64,000 bases of DNA from Mycolicibacterium sp. 018/SC-01/001 (GTDB lineage Bacteria > Actinomycetota > Actinomycetes > Mycobacteriales > Mycobacteriaceae): contig NZ_VKAA01000020.1 in NCBI RefSeq assembly GCF_007096635.1, positions 51,765-115,764 on the forward strand, given 5' to 3'. This document shows, piece after piece, positions 61,401-64,000 of this stretch (the first letter of the stretch is position 1; every line of letters begins with the position of its first letter). Both the position numbers and the translations under genes were made by a program. Under the pieces are notes generated by a model. It ran no database searches. It had not been told where the DNA came from and saw only the letters and a program-made list of their open reading frames with translations.

Positions 61401-64000
61401 CCCGACGAGGTGGCCGGTGAGCTGTACATCTCGGGGGCCGGGCTGGCCCATGGGTATCGGAACCGAGCGGAGCTGACGGCTCAGCGCTTCGTCGCCAACC
61501 CGTTCCGGTCCGGGGAGCGCATGTACCGGACCGGCGACGTCGTGCGTCGTCGGAGCGACGGCAACATCGACTACCTGGGACGGTCCGACGATCAGGTGAA
61601 GATCCGCGGTCACCGGGTGGAACTCGGCGAGATCGAGGCCGCGTTGCACGACCATCCCGCGGTGACGCAGGCCGCGGTGATCGCCGCCCCGGATCCGGCC
61701 GGCTCGCACCGCTTGCTCGCCTACGTGGTCGCCGCCGGCGACGCCGACCTCTCGGCGGAGCTGCGCCGCCACGTGAAAGCCGCACTGCCGCAACACATGG
61801 TGCCGGCGGCCATCGGCTTCGTCGAGACGCTGCCGCTCACCGACAACGGGAAGCTCGACATCCGCGCGCTGCCCGACATCGATGCCGACGTCGATTCCGG
61901 ACGTGCGCCCGCGACGCAGACGGGGCATGAACTGTGCGATGTCTACGCCGACGTGCTCGGGATGCCGGTGAGTGGAGTGGACGCCGATTTCTTTGCCTTG
62001 GGTGGGCATTCGTTGTCGAGTATCCGGTTGATCAGTCGGGTGCGGTCGATGTTCGGTGTGGATCTGTCCCTGCGTGATGTGTTCGACCACCCCACGGTGG
62101 CGGGGTTGGCCGAGCTCATCGACGGCGCATCGCCGGCGGGGCGGGCGCGCCCGCAGCTCGTCGCGCGGGAACGGCCGGCGCTGATCCCGGTGTCGGCCGC
62201 CCAGGAACGCATGCTGATCGTCGACCGGCTCGCCGAGACCGGAACGGTCTACAACTATCCCCTGATCGTCACAGTCGGTGAGGGTTTCGATGTCGCTGCG
62301 TTCACGGCGGCGGTCGGTGATGTGGTCGCTCGCCACGAAACGCTGCGCACGGTGTTCACCGAACACGACAGCGGGTTCGCCCAGACCATCCTCGCGCCCG
62401 ATACCGCCACCCCGATCGAGGTGCTCGACGACAGTCACGGCCCGCTCGAGTTGCTCATCGCCCACGCGAGCGCGCACCGGTTCGACCTCACCCGCGAAAC
62501 ACCGCTGCGCGTCACGCTCATCCGGCATCGCGACCACAGCACCACTGTCGTGCTGCTGCTACACCACATCACCACCGACGAATGGTCCGACGCCCCGCTG
62601 CTCACCGACCTCCAAGTCGCGTACAGCGCCCGCCACGCCGGCCACCCACCCCAGTGGAAACCCATGCCCGTCCAGTACGCCGACTACGCCCTGTGGCAAC
62701 AGGATCTGCTCGACCAGACCGCCGACGAGCACCTCCAGTTCTGGACCGACACCCTCGCCGGCGCCCCCGACGAACTCGCCCTACCCACCGACCGACTCCG
62801 CCCCAGCACACCCACGGGCACCGGCGGCACGACCGCGGTACCCCTGCGAAGCGACACGATCGACGCACTGCGCGGCCTGGCGACGTCACACCAGACCAGC
62901 ATGCTCACGGTGCTGCACACCGCCGTCGTGGTGCTCCTGCACCGACTGGGGGCGGGCACCGACATCGTGGTCGGCACCCCCGTCGCCGGCCGCGACGACG
63001 CCGCACTCAGCGACCTGGTCGGGCTGTTCGTCAACACCGTCGTGCTCCGCACCGACGTCTCCGACAACCCCACCATCGCCGACCTGCTCACCGTCATCCG
63101 CGCCGGCGACCTCGACGCGTTCGCGCACGCCGACCTGCCCTTCGACCGCATCGTCGAAGCCCTCAACCCACCCCGCATCCCCGGCCGCAATCCCCTGTTC
63201 AACGTCTTCATCGCCCACTACCGCAGAAGTGACGACGACAGCACCCTGTTCGGGCTCCCTGCGGGCTGGCACGAACCGGCCGCTACGGCGGCGATGTTCG
63301 ATCTGGGCATGCTGCTGACCGAACATCCCGACGGCACAGCAACACTCGCGGTCGAGTACGACGCCGACCTGTTCGACCGCGAGACGGCAGCCGGGATCGG
63401 CCGGCGACTGAGTCTGGTATGTGACGCGATGTCAGCGGATGCCGCTGTGCGCATCGGCGATGTCGACATCCTCGCCCCGCACGAGCGCACGCGCGTGCTC
63501 ATCGAGCGCAACGACACGGAACATGCTGTGCCGCCGACCGCCCTGGGGGCGACGGTGACCAGCCAGGCCGGGCGTACTCCGGACGCCGTCGCGTTGTCGT
63601 TCGAGGGTGTGGAGGTGAGCTACGGCGAGCTCGACGCGTGGTCAGACCGCTACGCCGCACGGCTCCGTGATCGCGGCGTTACCGCCGGCGCGGTCGTGGG
63701 CATCCGCCTGCCCCGCTGCCTGGAACTGATCGTGGCCCTGGTGGCCACCACCAAAACCGGCGCTGCGTTCCTGCCCCTGGACCCCGATTACCCGCCCGCA
63801 CGCTTGGACCACATGATCGCCGACGCCGCACCCGCGGTCATCATCGACAACACCACCGACATCGCTGCTGCACAGCACGATTCGACCCCAGACCCGCTGC
63901 CACCGGTGCATCCGGACTCCGTTGCCTACGTGCTCTACACCTCCGGATCCACCGGCACCCCCAAGGGCATCGCCGTGCCCCACACCGCCATCGTCAACCG
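43491..64000 (+). CDS. fxbB-fxbC: Giant exochelin nonribosomal peptide synthetase, six modules in view, 3' end outside window
   Basis: The GTG at 43491 has GGAGAAGAGG upstream. The frame has no stop to the window edge, at least 6,836 codons. Domain order is A-T-E, C-A-T, C-A-T-E, C-A-T-E, C-A-T, C-A(partial); carrier serines are Ser576, Ser2060, Ser3146, Ser4650 and Ser6174. There is no starter C domain, so it begins with a pre-loaded A domain. Pocket codes give formyl-hOrn, beta-Ala, hOrn, Thr, hOrn with E domains after 1, 3 and 4, the order of exochelin MS. In the first M. smegmatis report these functions were split between FxbB (2 modules) and FxbC; here modules 2 and 3 are joined without a stop (49690-49880). 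Iron control is expected from the box at 39651. Confidence 0.95.
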   Translation, partial: MTAESLDVVDLLDQWNNHSTPDRRTSVPALLAAQWGQTPDAVAVVDGVRRLTYCELQTRTAQLATTLLARGLGAEDVVAVGVPRSAEMVVCVLAAMVAGTAFVPVDPTWPAHRRRQVLADAGARCAVVTSTDDSEWDVDTVAVDLDDWELGTDPTTVAEVPILPGALAYVIFTSGSTGTPKGAMIRHEAIAERLLWQRDHVLGFGPDDASLFKAPLSFDISVNEILLPLISGGRVVIAAPDAERDPEYLLGLIAAERVTFVYLVSSMLDTLLELDRIAIADGATSALVSLRHVWCGGEVLTPGLFARFRRQLDTTLYHGYGPAEATIGVSHVIYRDTAERIATSIGRPNPHTQLYVLDDALRPVPPGVGGELYAAGFLLGRGYVNAPALTASRFVANPFDATGTRMYRTGDLARWTDDGTLEFLGRADNQVKIRGRRIELEEIEAHLADHPAVRRAVVTVHRQGGADRLVGYLLAAAGVINDSTLHDDIRRWAQSRLPEYMVPTDVVALDSIPLTANGKTDRAALPAPPVPQGDRQGRAPRNAREEVLCRAFAEALELDETGVSVDDDFFGLGGDSIVAIRVVGRVRALGFSLRPRDMFAHRTVAALAPLLVDAAPVPADLEPIDVTGPVPATPILRWLDDVAVTGGGSAMRGFYQGMSLLTPPDLDESAVRRLVDAVVARHPVLWASTPGPAADLEIPSGPPHTPLLTGALADGVPAMRDRLVDCLDPAAGIMVAVGWLTGDAAQGRLVVIAHHVVVDGISLRILAEDFASGYGLLSAGADLALPPARTSFRSWATHLADAARQGVFDDDRPYWRDAANGEAHWGSAPLDPLRDTVATESSLTVALSPTATRAALSAVPERIHGHVNDALVAALYLALRAWLADRGTADFDALTIEMEGHGRETVRIGDGDLSTSVDLSDTVGWFTTLYPVLLRDNGTDWRSALAGGPALGAVVRSVKDQLRAVPSHGMSYGVLRHLRDAAELATAPAVLFNYLGRFDASARPWAFDEHGVLEGRDPSMPLPRLLEINAEAADTGNGPVLRATFSWPGRLLDAAEVQTLADRWLRLLEMTADSDDVRGHSSSDFGQVMLSDSDVVEIEQRYPGVLEVLPLTPVQQGIYFHSAFCRHADPYIVQQIVDIHGPVDVERFQRATDIVTARHLALSAAFVTLADGTPVAVHGTTPAPDFRVVAASDADADAVIERCAAEDRRRGFDVTRPPLSRYTLVRRDGDRTTMVQTVHHMVADGWSVPVVLRDLLIAYHDGEFETPAVSFGDFVSWLSERDTVADRAAWEPVLTGIDGPTRLAAADGTVADAAPGFGRRDRSLGDRQSAAAAAAAAGVTVSTLLHTAWALTVGRLTGRTDVTFGSVVSGRDADVPGIDQMVGLLVNTVPVRVPWAPDEPVRSVAAALGRREAGLLGHHHLPLPEAHRIAGFDELFDSLVVIENLGAADISVGDLRMGDVDVVEAPHYALTLMITVRDELSLTITNARSQISDAFADTAAGVFADVLASVVADPDVPCARITIARPAEPAPGLEAGTLTDILEAAVRSHHSDVALQTADETVTFGALRERAGAVAAHLLGAGVGRGDVVALGMARSVDLVAGLWAITLTGAAYLPVDPGYPAARVAFMLGHARPRVALVDDAGRDIVTPALPEQTALIEVGSVGAAEQDLTPARVSSNDAVSVLYTSGSTGEPKAVVGTHGALANRLRWAMAEWPAQRRLAKSSLSFIDGTTELLAGLAAGACTVLADDRAARDGRALAALVARHDVEQMLAVPSLAAALADEFRDDVAGVRRWIVSGEPLTPAYLAALGDTGAIVVNSYGSSEVTGDVLAGEQRHATVTLGATVPGAHVRILDRHLGDLPVGPIGEIYISGVQLARGYLHGPAQTASRFVAAPGGGRMYRTGDLGAWQPDGTVVFAGRSDDQLTVNGHRVEPGEIETALLRHSGVIDAAVVGIDATLAAVVVIAEQGPSTDDLRAALSRELPTYLVPATITAVPSIPLLPNGKRDHSAIRTAAQPQQATGNVPADHRQRVIAETMAAVLGAEPELIAADTDFFAEGGDSIGAIRLTSRLARQGVSVTAEDVFRGRTAIGIAALEADGTAVREDSVPRFGTVRLSQATLQRLTAAESLDDIWGLSPLQQGVYYQCTLGDAPTTTYIAQNVFTVDRRIDVAALQAAFTALLARHPQLRAGFRGVEHAEAHPAPDASAVIQVVLTAPPASVSVVDLADRPAHEAAAALHSVVDDDRTTPFDLGAPPLLRLTVVRLPGGQDRMLLTYHFLLFDGWSRELVLRELFALYESHGHHGAVTPRPGVVTDYLRWLDRTGETDALAAWTNLLAGLDEPTSASGHRPTDAPVDTEPGRIVVTVDEPVTAKLVDTAAALGVTLNAVVTTAVAVTTGLYAGTTDTVVGTTVAGRPGELAGIDETIGLFLNTVPVRVALAPARTLADVVAAIAEQRLTMMAHDHLGLGQIQRAAGQSGAALFDSLVVLQNFLADGTFTDLEAAHGIVGVDYHDTTHFPLTWVLTPGRRLTVKLEHRVVGDERATQMMDCLLAVLQTLADAPATMLAAVPVPAPPQRHAEPRTVEPVTIAELLTQQVHRRPDDVALVFGDVELTYRAFDERINQLARVLRRRGALPETFVALALPRSIDMVVALFAVLRAGAAYLPLELDLPQGRLRTIIADARPTVLLTTSSQHELADCGAGHGADVIVLDDAATRADIAATPAEPLTTAELGDFAEGAQRLQHPAYLIYTSGSTGTPKGVITGHGGLTNMYFNHREAIFAPTVRRAGRSRLDVAHTVSFSFDMSWEELFWLVDGHRVHICDEDLRRDAPALVDYCREHAIDVINVTPTYAHHLIDAGLLGTHPPALVLLGGEAVSEHVWSVLREHPTTAGYNLYGPTEYTINTLGGGTDDSTTPTVGTPIWNTRAYVLDQAMRPVPDGAVGELYIAGTGLARGYHRRAALTAATMPADPFVPGGRMYRTGDLVRRRPDSGLLDYLGRADDQVKIRGYRIEPGEIEAALAALPDVTRCAVVVRTRAGDPPVKTLAAYVIPVDRSIAATELAERLHARLSSTLPAYTVPTRYGVVDALPLTVNGKLDVSALPEPVAPTRQQSRGPRSEREAQLLEIVSAVLDLDGVGPDDDFFALGGDSISSIALCGRARSAGLQITPRDVFRRRTVAALAAQAEAAPTSADPLGGLDVAATGDVAQTPMLAETAAAQTPLTNFYQSMVLSTPAALTATGLRDMLAALLDVHGMLRAHLRDSTDGWQLTVPERGPDPAAILTMATAELDETTIAAATAEAASRLSPADGVMVQALWWDAPHGPGQLLLVIHHLVIDGVSWRILADDLRRAWTQVEAGTAPRLEAEPTSFRTWSEALSTRARFGDQTPYWADVLATPDPDLGPRPLDPSVDLADTVAMHTFSLSPDVSAAVLSSVPAAFHGRSDDALLATLAMALHHWRSSRDGAAGSAAVVNVEGHGREADSVDLPLDLSRTVGWFTSIYPVRLDPGDLPWSDVLAAGQHLAAAVKTVKEQLRTVPDRGIGYGVLRHLTVDPDLAAPAPQILFNYLGRFAGGSGRDWDPVPTIGALREGVDPANPAVALEITALAQESSDGPTLAVTLAYPRQLLDPDAVGELADLWRAALEAVARCTSLTGRTPSDFPLAQLSQADVDTLERSGRVEDVLPLLPLQQGMYFHAMFGGGTGTAGDTSPDTYRIQQVATLSGPVDPDALTRAIRCVVDRHQALRASFTELEDGRLAQVIWSDVDVEIATETGELAEVDDIARRELARPFDLSRAPLVRYVLVSVAEDDHRLIQTMHHIIADGWSYPVIFGDIVAAHNAILGREADLDPAPVLLRDHVESILARDHDAAITAWRAALDGATPTLLQGDRGAATPGEHHSTTRRFSAELTSALAAVSRARGLTMSAIVHGAWGILLGRLLDRREVVFGSTVSGRGGDLDGVDTVVGLLINTIPVAMSWQHDTSFGAALTEMADRQSSVLDAHHVGLTELARLAGVRELFDTLVVVENFPTTSTERRPDLLAFDGFVGTDAPHYPVAVIAYLGDELVIEISYDATVVHPRQADRYADHLEVILTALAADPDTEIAALDLGPSASAPPKETGNTLAQKFSEVVARHPDAVAVTGEDGSLTYAELDARATRVATALRGLGVHPESRIAVALPRSLDLIVALIGVVKAGGAYVPLDPDAPEARLRHILTDAAPVCVLTDTRLRLPDNSVPTVVLSDIGGDGSPDSRPEPALPDHTAYVIYTSGSTGVPKGVAVSHRNVAALFAAAAERFDVTADDTWTMFHSAAFDFSVWEMWGALLHGARLVLVSGADARDPERFLRLLTDHRVTVVGQTPSAFYALVDAESRLRPDLSLRYVIFGGEALDASRLGGWLDRGPTGPQLINMYGITETCVHVSYRALTPRDARERGVIGDALPGLTVHLLDEQLRPVPVGAVGEIYVSGDQVARGYLGKPGLTASRFVADPHDETGRRLYRSGDTAMRTPSGDLVYVGRSDHQVKIRGYRIELGDVEAALAALPDVRNAAAAAHTDDSGRTTLVGYLVTSRELAVADIKQVLRQHIPDYMVPATFVTLEELPLTVNGKLDRAALPAPHGATAVADPEPSGAAAQIAELCSQILRVPVGVDDDFFTRGGDSIVAIQLVNLARRAGLRITPQQVFTARTPVALAEVAAADTPPAAVAGPAVEAGEVPLPPIVLRQAELGGTITRFNQSEVLRTPPGLTVETLEAALRALVERHDALRMRLLRPVPTLWSLETVATGTAPLTRIDASAMTDAELTEAIAVESDAATGRLDPEAQAMLQAVWFDRGPDTQGRLILVVHHLAVDAVSWHILIDDLADACRHTGTRALPAVPTSYRAYARAVAEEAQRASRLAEFEHWSATLAPGGELDSEALTVGLTVGATRDHEVTLGVADTVPLLTTVPELANADVTETLLTALAIAVNRWRRGAGRVADAPLVVDIERHGRDRWGDDVDLSRTVGWFTAISPVRLRCDNTDLVTALRSVKEAMRASADGGIGFGLLRYCNPRTAGALGRLPAPQLLFNYLGRWSAGDADWQPAPETLRTDPDPDLATPYLLEVNAHCDDTADGPRLRAVFTYADGEFSDDDATDIAGHWVNVLQELGAAAGTAARTLTPSDLPLVTLDQDQIDAVLAGVPVPVETIWPLSPLQQGVYFQARYSPAAVYIVQNVFDMAEPVDVDALQSAFALVMARNPVLRSAFWADGTPEPVAAIAVEPPVGVDVVDITDEADARGVEETLDRVTRADRERTFDLSSPPLARFTVVRTGGADRLIFSYHFLLLDGWSREQLLRELFTAYSAARRGEQADLADPTADFADYLAWLAERDTEDSARHWARALSGLPGPSLLVPAAVGTEPTLALRLEFLLSPDQTSALRARARECGVTLNAVISTALAMVIGYETASSDVVFGSTVAGRPTEIDGIADVIGLFLNTVPTRVRLSPQRRLDDTVRAVQSDRLAMMDHEYLGLGDIQRALGNSGTPSGTPLFDSLFVLQNFLDDDTFTDLETEHGIVGHDSVDASHYPLTWVASPGRRLWVKLEYRPDVVDRAHAQRLLDRLQQLLEFVALARGTDPVGTIPLVLADEQGQLAAAETATDRPLPAAAVTDLLADRAQQSPELTALVCGNHRVDYAALQASINRLAWMLRGSGVGEGATVALAMPRSIDAVIALFAVLRAGAAYLPLELDYPDERLRVMLADAQPACMLTVSAVAARVGALSECPQLVLDDLVVAESLSTAATHWDGYRPPLDAPAYLIYTSGSTGTPKGVSTAHRGLTNMHLNHREAIFGPAIERAGGRRMRIAHTVSFSFDMSWEELLWLIEGHEVHICDEELRRDAVALVAYCHDHRIDVVNVTPTYAALLFEQGLLDPPHSPVLVLLGGEAVSPSVWNRLRDSETSYGYNLYGPTEYTINTLGAGTDDSATPTIGAPIWNTRVYVLDAWLRPVPDEVAGELYISGAGLAHGYRNRAELTAQRFVANPFRSGERMYRTGDVVRRRSDGNIDYLGRSDDQVKIRGHRVELGEIEAALHDHPAVTQAAVIAAPDPAGSHRLLAYVVAAGDADLSAELRRHVKAALPQHMVPAAIGFVETLPLTDNGKLDIRALPDIDADVDSGRAPATQTGHELCDVYADVLGMPVSGVDADFFALGGHSLSSIRLISRVRSMFGVDLSLRDVFDHPTVAGLAELIDGASPAGRARPQLVARERPALIPVSAAQERMLIVDRLAETGTVYNYPLIVTVGEGFDVAAFTAAVGDVVARHETLRTVFTEHDSGFAQTILAPDTATPIEVLDDSHGPLELLIAHASAHRFDLTRETPLRVTLIRHRDHSTTVVLLLHHITTDEWSDAPLLTDLQVAYSARHAGHPPQWKPMPVQYADYALWQQDLLDQTADEHLQFWTDTLAGAPDELALPTDRLRPSTPTGTGGTTAVPLRSDTIDALRGLATSHQTSMLTVLHTAVVVLLHRLGAGTDIVVGTPVAGRDDAALSDLVGLFVNTVVLRTDVSDNPTIADLLTVIRAGDLDAFAHADLPFDRIVEALNPPRIPGRNPLFNVFIAHYRRSDDDSTLFGLPAGWHEPAATAAMFDLGMLLTEHPDGTATLAVEYDADLFDRETAAGIGRRLSLVCDAMSADAAVRIGDVDILAPHERTRVLIERNDTEHAVPPTALGATVTSQAGRTPDAVALSFEGVEVSYGELDAWSDRYAARLRDRGVTAGAVVGIRLPRCLELIVALVATTKTGAAFLPLDPDYPPARLDHMIADAAPAVIIDNTTDIAAAQHDSTPDPLPPVHPDSVAYVLYTSGSTGTPKGIAVPHTAIVN
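43530..46740 (+). other. NRPS module 1: A-T-E, formyl-hydroxyornithine to D
   Basis: The A domain (43530-45080) has pocket residues D-I-N-Y-W-G-G-I-G-K read from A4 F-D-I-S-V-N, A5 and Y-H-G-Y-G-P-A-E-A-T-I-G. This is identical to the published code for N5-formyl-N5-hydroxyornithine. T is at Ser576 (G-G-D-S-I). The E domain (45370-46740) shows H-H-V-V-V-D-G-I-S, E-G-H-G-R-E, T-V-G-W-F-T and F-N-Y-L-G, so it should be active. The product is a D-configured formyl-hydroxyornithine starter. Confidence 0.9.
46790..49700 (+). other. NRPS module 2: C-A-T, beta-alanine
   Basis: The C domain (46790-48070) has H-H-M-V-A-D-G-W-S. In the A domain (48100-49520) the A4 motif reads S-F-I-D-G-T-T-E, so position 235 is Ile, not the Asp that holds an alpha-amino group, and the Asp sits at 236. 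My pocket reading I-D-T-L-I-S-S-G-D-K shares Asp236, Ile299, Ser301 and Asp331 with the beta-alanine code V-D-W-V-I-S-L-A-D-K. T is at Ser2060 with a G-G-D-S-I motif although no E domain follows. Confidence 0.75.
49880..54470 (+). other. NRPS module 3: C-A-T-E, N5-hydroxyornithine to D
   Basis: The C domain (49880-51190) has Y-H-F-L-L-F-D-G-W-S, with Tyr for the first His but the catalytic second His and Asp kept. The A domain (51240-52790) gives the pocket D-M-E-N-L-G-L-I-N-K, identical to the published hydroxyornithine code. T is at Ser3146. The E domain (53100-54470) has H-H-L-V-I-D-G-V-S-W, E-G-H-G-R-E, T-V-G-W-F-T and F-N-Y-L-G-R-F. Confidence 0.9.
54510..58930 (+). other. NRPS module 4: C-A-T-E, threonine to D (allo-Thr)
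   Basis: The C domain (54510-55780) has H-H-I-I-A-D-G-W-S. The A domain (55840-57310) gives D-F-W-G-I-G-M-V-H-K, one change (Asn278 to Gly) from the standard threonine code. T is at Ser4650 in R-G-G-D-S-I. The E domain (57590-58930) has H-H-L-A-V-D-A-V-S-W, where Gly is Ala, then E-R-H-G-R-D, T-V-G-W-F-T and F-N-Y-L-G-R-W. Epimerising L-Thr gives D-allo-Thr, the R-allo-threonine of exochelin MS. Confidence 0.88.
58990..62050 (+). other. NRPS module 5: C-A-T, L-N5-hydroxyornithine
   Basis: The C domain (58990-60330) has Y-H-F-L-L-L-D-G-W-S like module 3. The A domain (60380-61870) again gives D-M-E-N-L-G-L-I-N-K, hydroxyornithine. T is at Ser6174 in a G-G-H-S-L motif, the form not coupled to epimerisation, and a C domain follows directly. 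The residue should therefore stay L, as in the last residue of exochelin MS. Confidence 0.9.
62170..64000 (+). other. NRPS module 6: LCL-type C domain and start of an A domain, cut by the window
   Basis: The C domain (62170-63480) has L-I-P-V-S-A-A-Q-E-R, H-H-I-T-T-D-E-W-S (Glu for the usual Gly), Y-A-D-Y-A-L-W-Q and G-L-F-V-N-T-V-V-L-R-T, all of the LCL subtype that accepts an L donor, which fits module 5. An A domain opens at ~63520 (S-Y-G-E-L-D-A-W-S, L-Y-T-S-G-S-T-G-T-P-K-G) and is cut before its specificity pocket. Its residue cannot be predicted here. Confidence 0.85.

Noticed and set aside
59601..62537. 978-residue open frame on the minus strand, and similar long ones at 49893-52352, 46734-48383 and 44118-45755
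   Set aside because: They lie opposite the NRPS, are rich in His/Arg/Gly/Asp, show no family motif and mirror the third-base GC bias of the sense gene.
1..64000. CRISPR arrays, tRNA/rRNA genes, insertion sequences
   Set aside because: No regularly spaced short repeats, no tRNA-like cloverleaf and no transposase motifs were recognised by eye; small elements could still be missed.

Overview
The window is high-GC actinobacterial DNA, densely packed on both strands, with many GTG starts and 4-base ATGA/GTGA gene overlaps. The right half holds an exochelin-type siderophore locus with IdeR-like iron boxes. With an F420-type LLM oxidoreductase, SigF-like promoters and a DUF5709-like gene, this points to a fast-growing saprophytic Mycobacterium (Mycolicibacterium). 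No rRNA, tRNA, CRISPR array, insertion sequence or prophage was seen, and no gene-free gap exceeds about 300 bases.

Left part (1-12300): a truncated crotonase-family gene; a TetR regulator divergent, across a 7-bp-arm palindrome, from a four-gene run (LLM oxidoreductase, PEP-utilizing phosphotransferase related to rifampin phosphotransferase, gamma-glutamyltransferase-like Ntn hydrolase, DUF1275 membrane protein); then an MBL-fold hydrolase, an HxlR regulator, an unknown protein and a large LuxR-family (LAL) ATPase regulator.

Middle (12300-34800): an assorted metabolic region. Two paralogous alpha/beta hydrolases flank a zinc alcohol dehydrogenase. Next come a flavin reductase, a small secreted protein, a two-domain small-molecule kinase, an epimerase, and a TetR/molybdopterin-oxidoreductase divergent pair with a palindromic operator. 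They are followed by a PGRP-type amidase without a signal peptide, a decayed FAD oxidoreductase, and a stress pair (DUF5709-like protein and Mn catalase) with SigF-like promoters. Further on are GAF, NTF2-like and PHP-phosphatase genes, two more hydrolases, and a tight operon of glycosyltransferase, maltokinase/glucosamine-kinase-like enzyme and GlmS-like SIS protein, facing an ankyrin-repeat gene.

Right part (34900-64000): the siderophore locus. An iron box precedes an uptake operon (siderophore-interacting reductase, two FecCD permeases, ATPase). A second iron box lies between divergent fxbA (formyltransferase) and the operon mbtH-like gene, two half-exporters (exiT type) and a giant NRPS reading frame. 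The NRPS stays open from 43491 to the window end (more than 6,830 codons). Reading the specificity pockets gives module 1 formyl-hydroxyornithine (A-T-E), module 2 beta-alanine (C-A-T), module 3 hydroxyornithine (C-A-T-E), module 4 threonine (C-A-T-E), module 5 hydroxyornithine (C-A-T). This is exactly the residue and stereochemical order of exochelin MS. A sixth C-A unit then begins and runs off the window. Biosynthesis, export, ferric-exochelin import and iron release are thus encoded side by side under iron control. The ornithine N5-hydroxylase and a substrate-binding lipoprotein are not in view.
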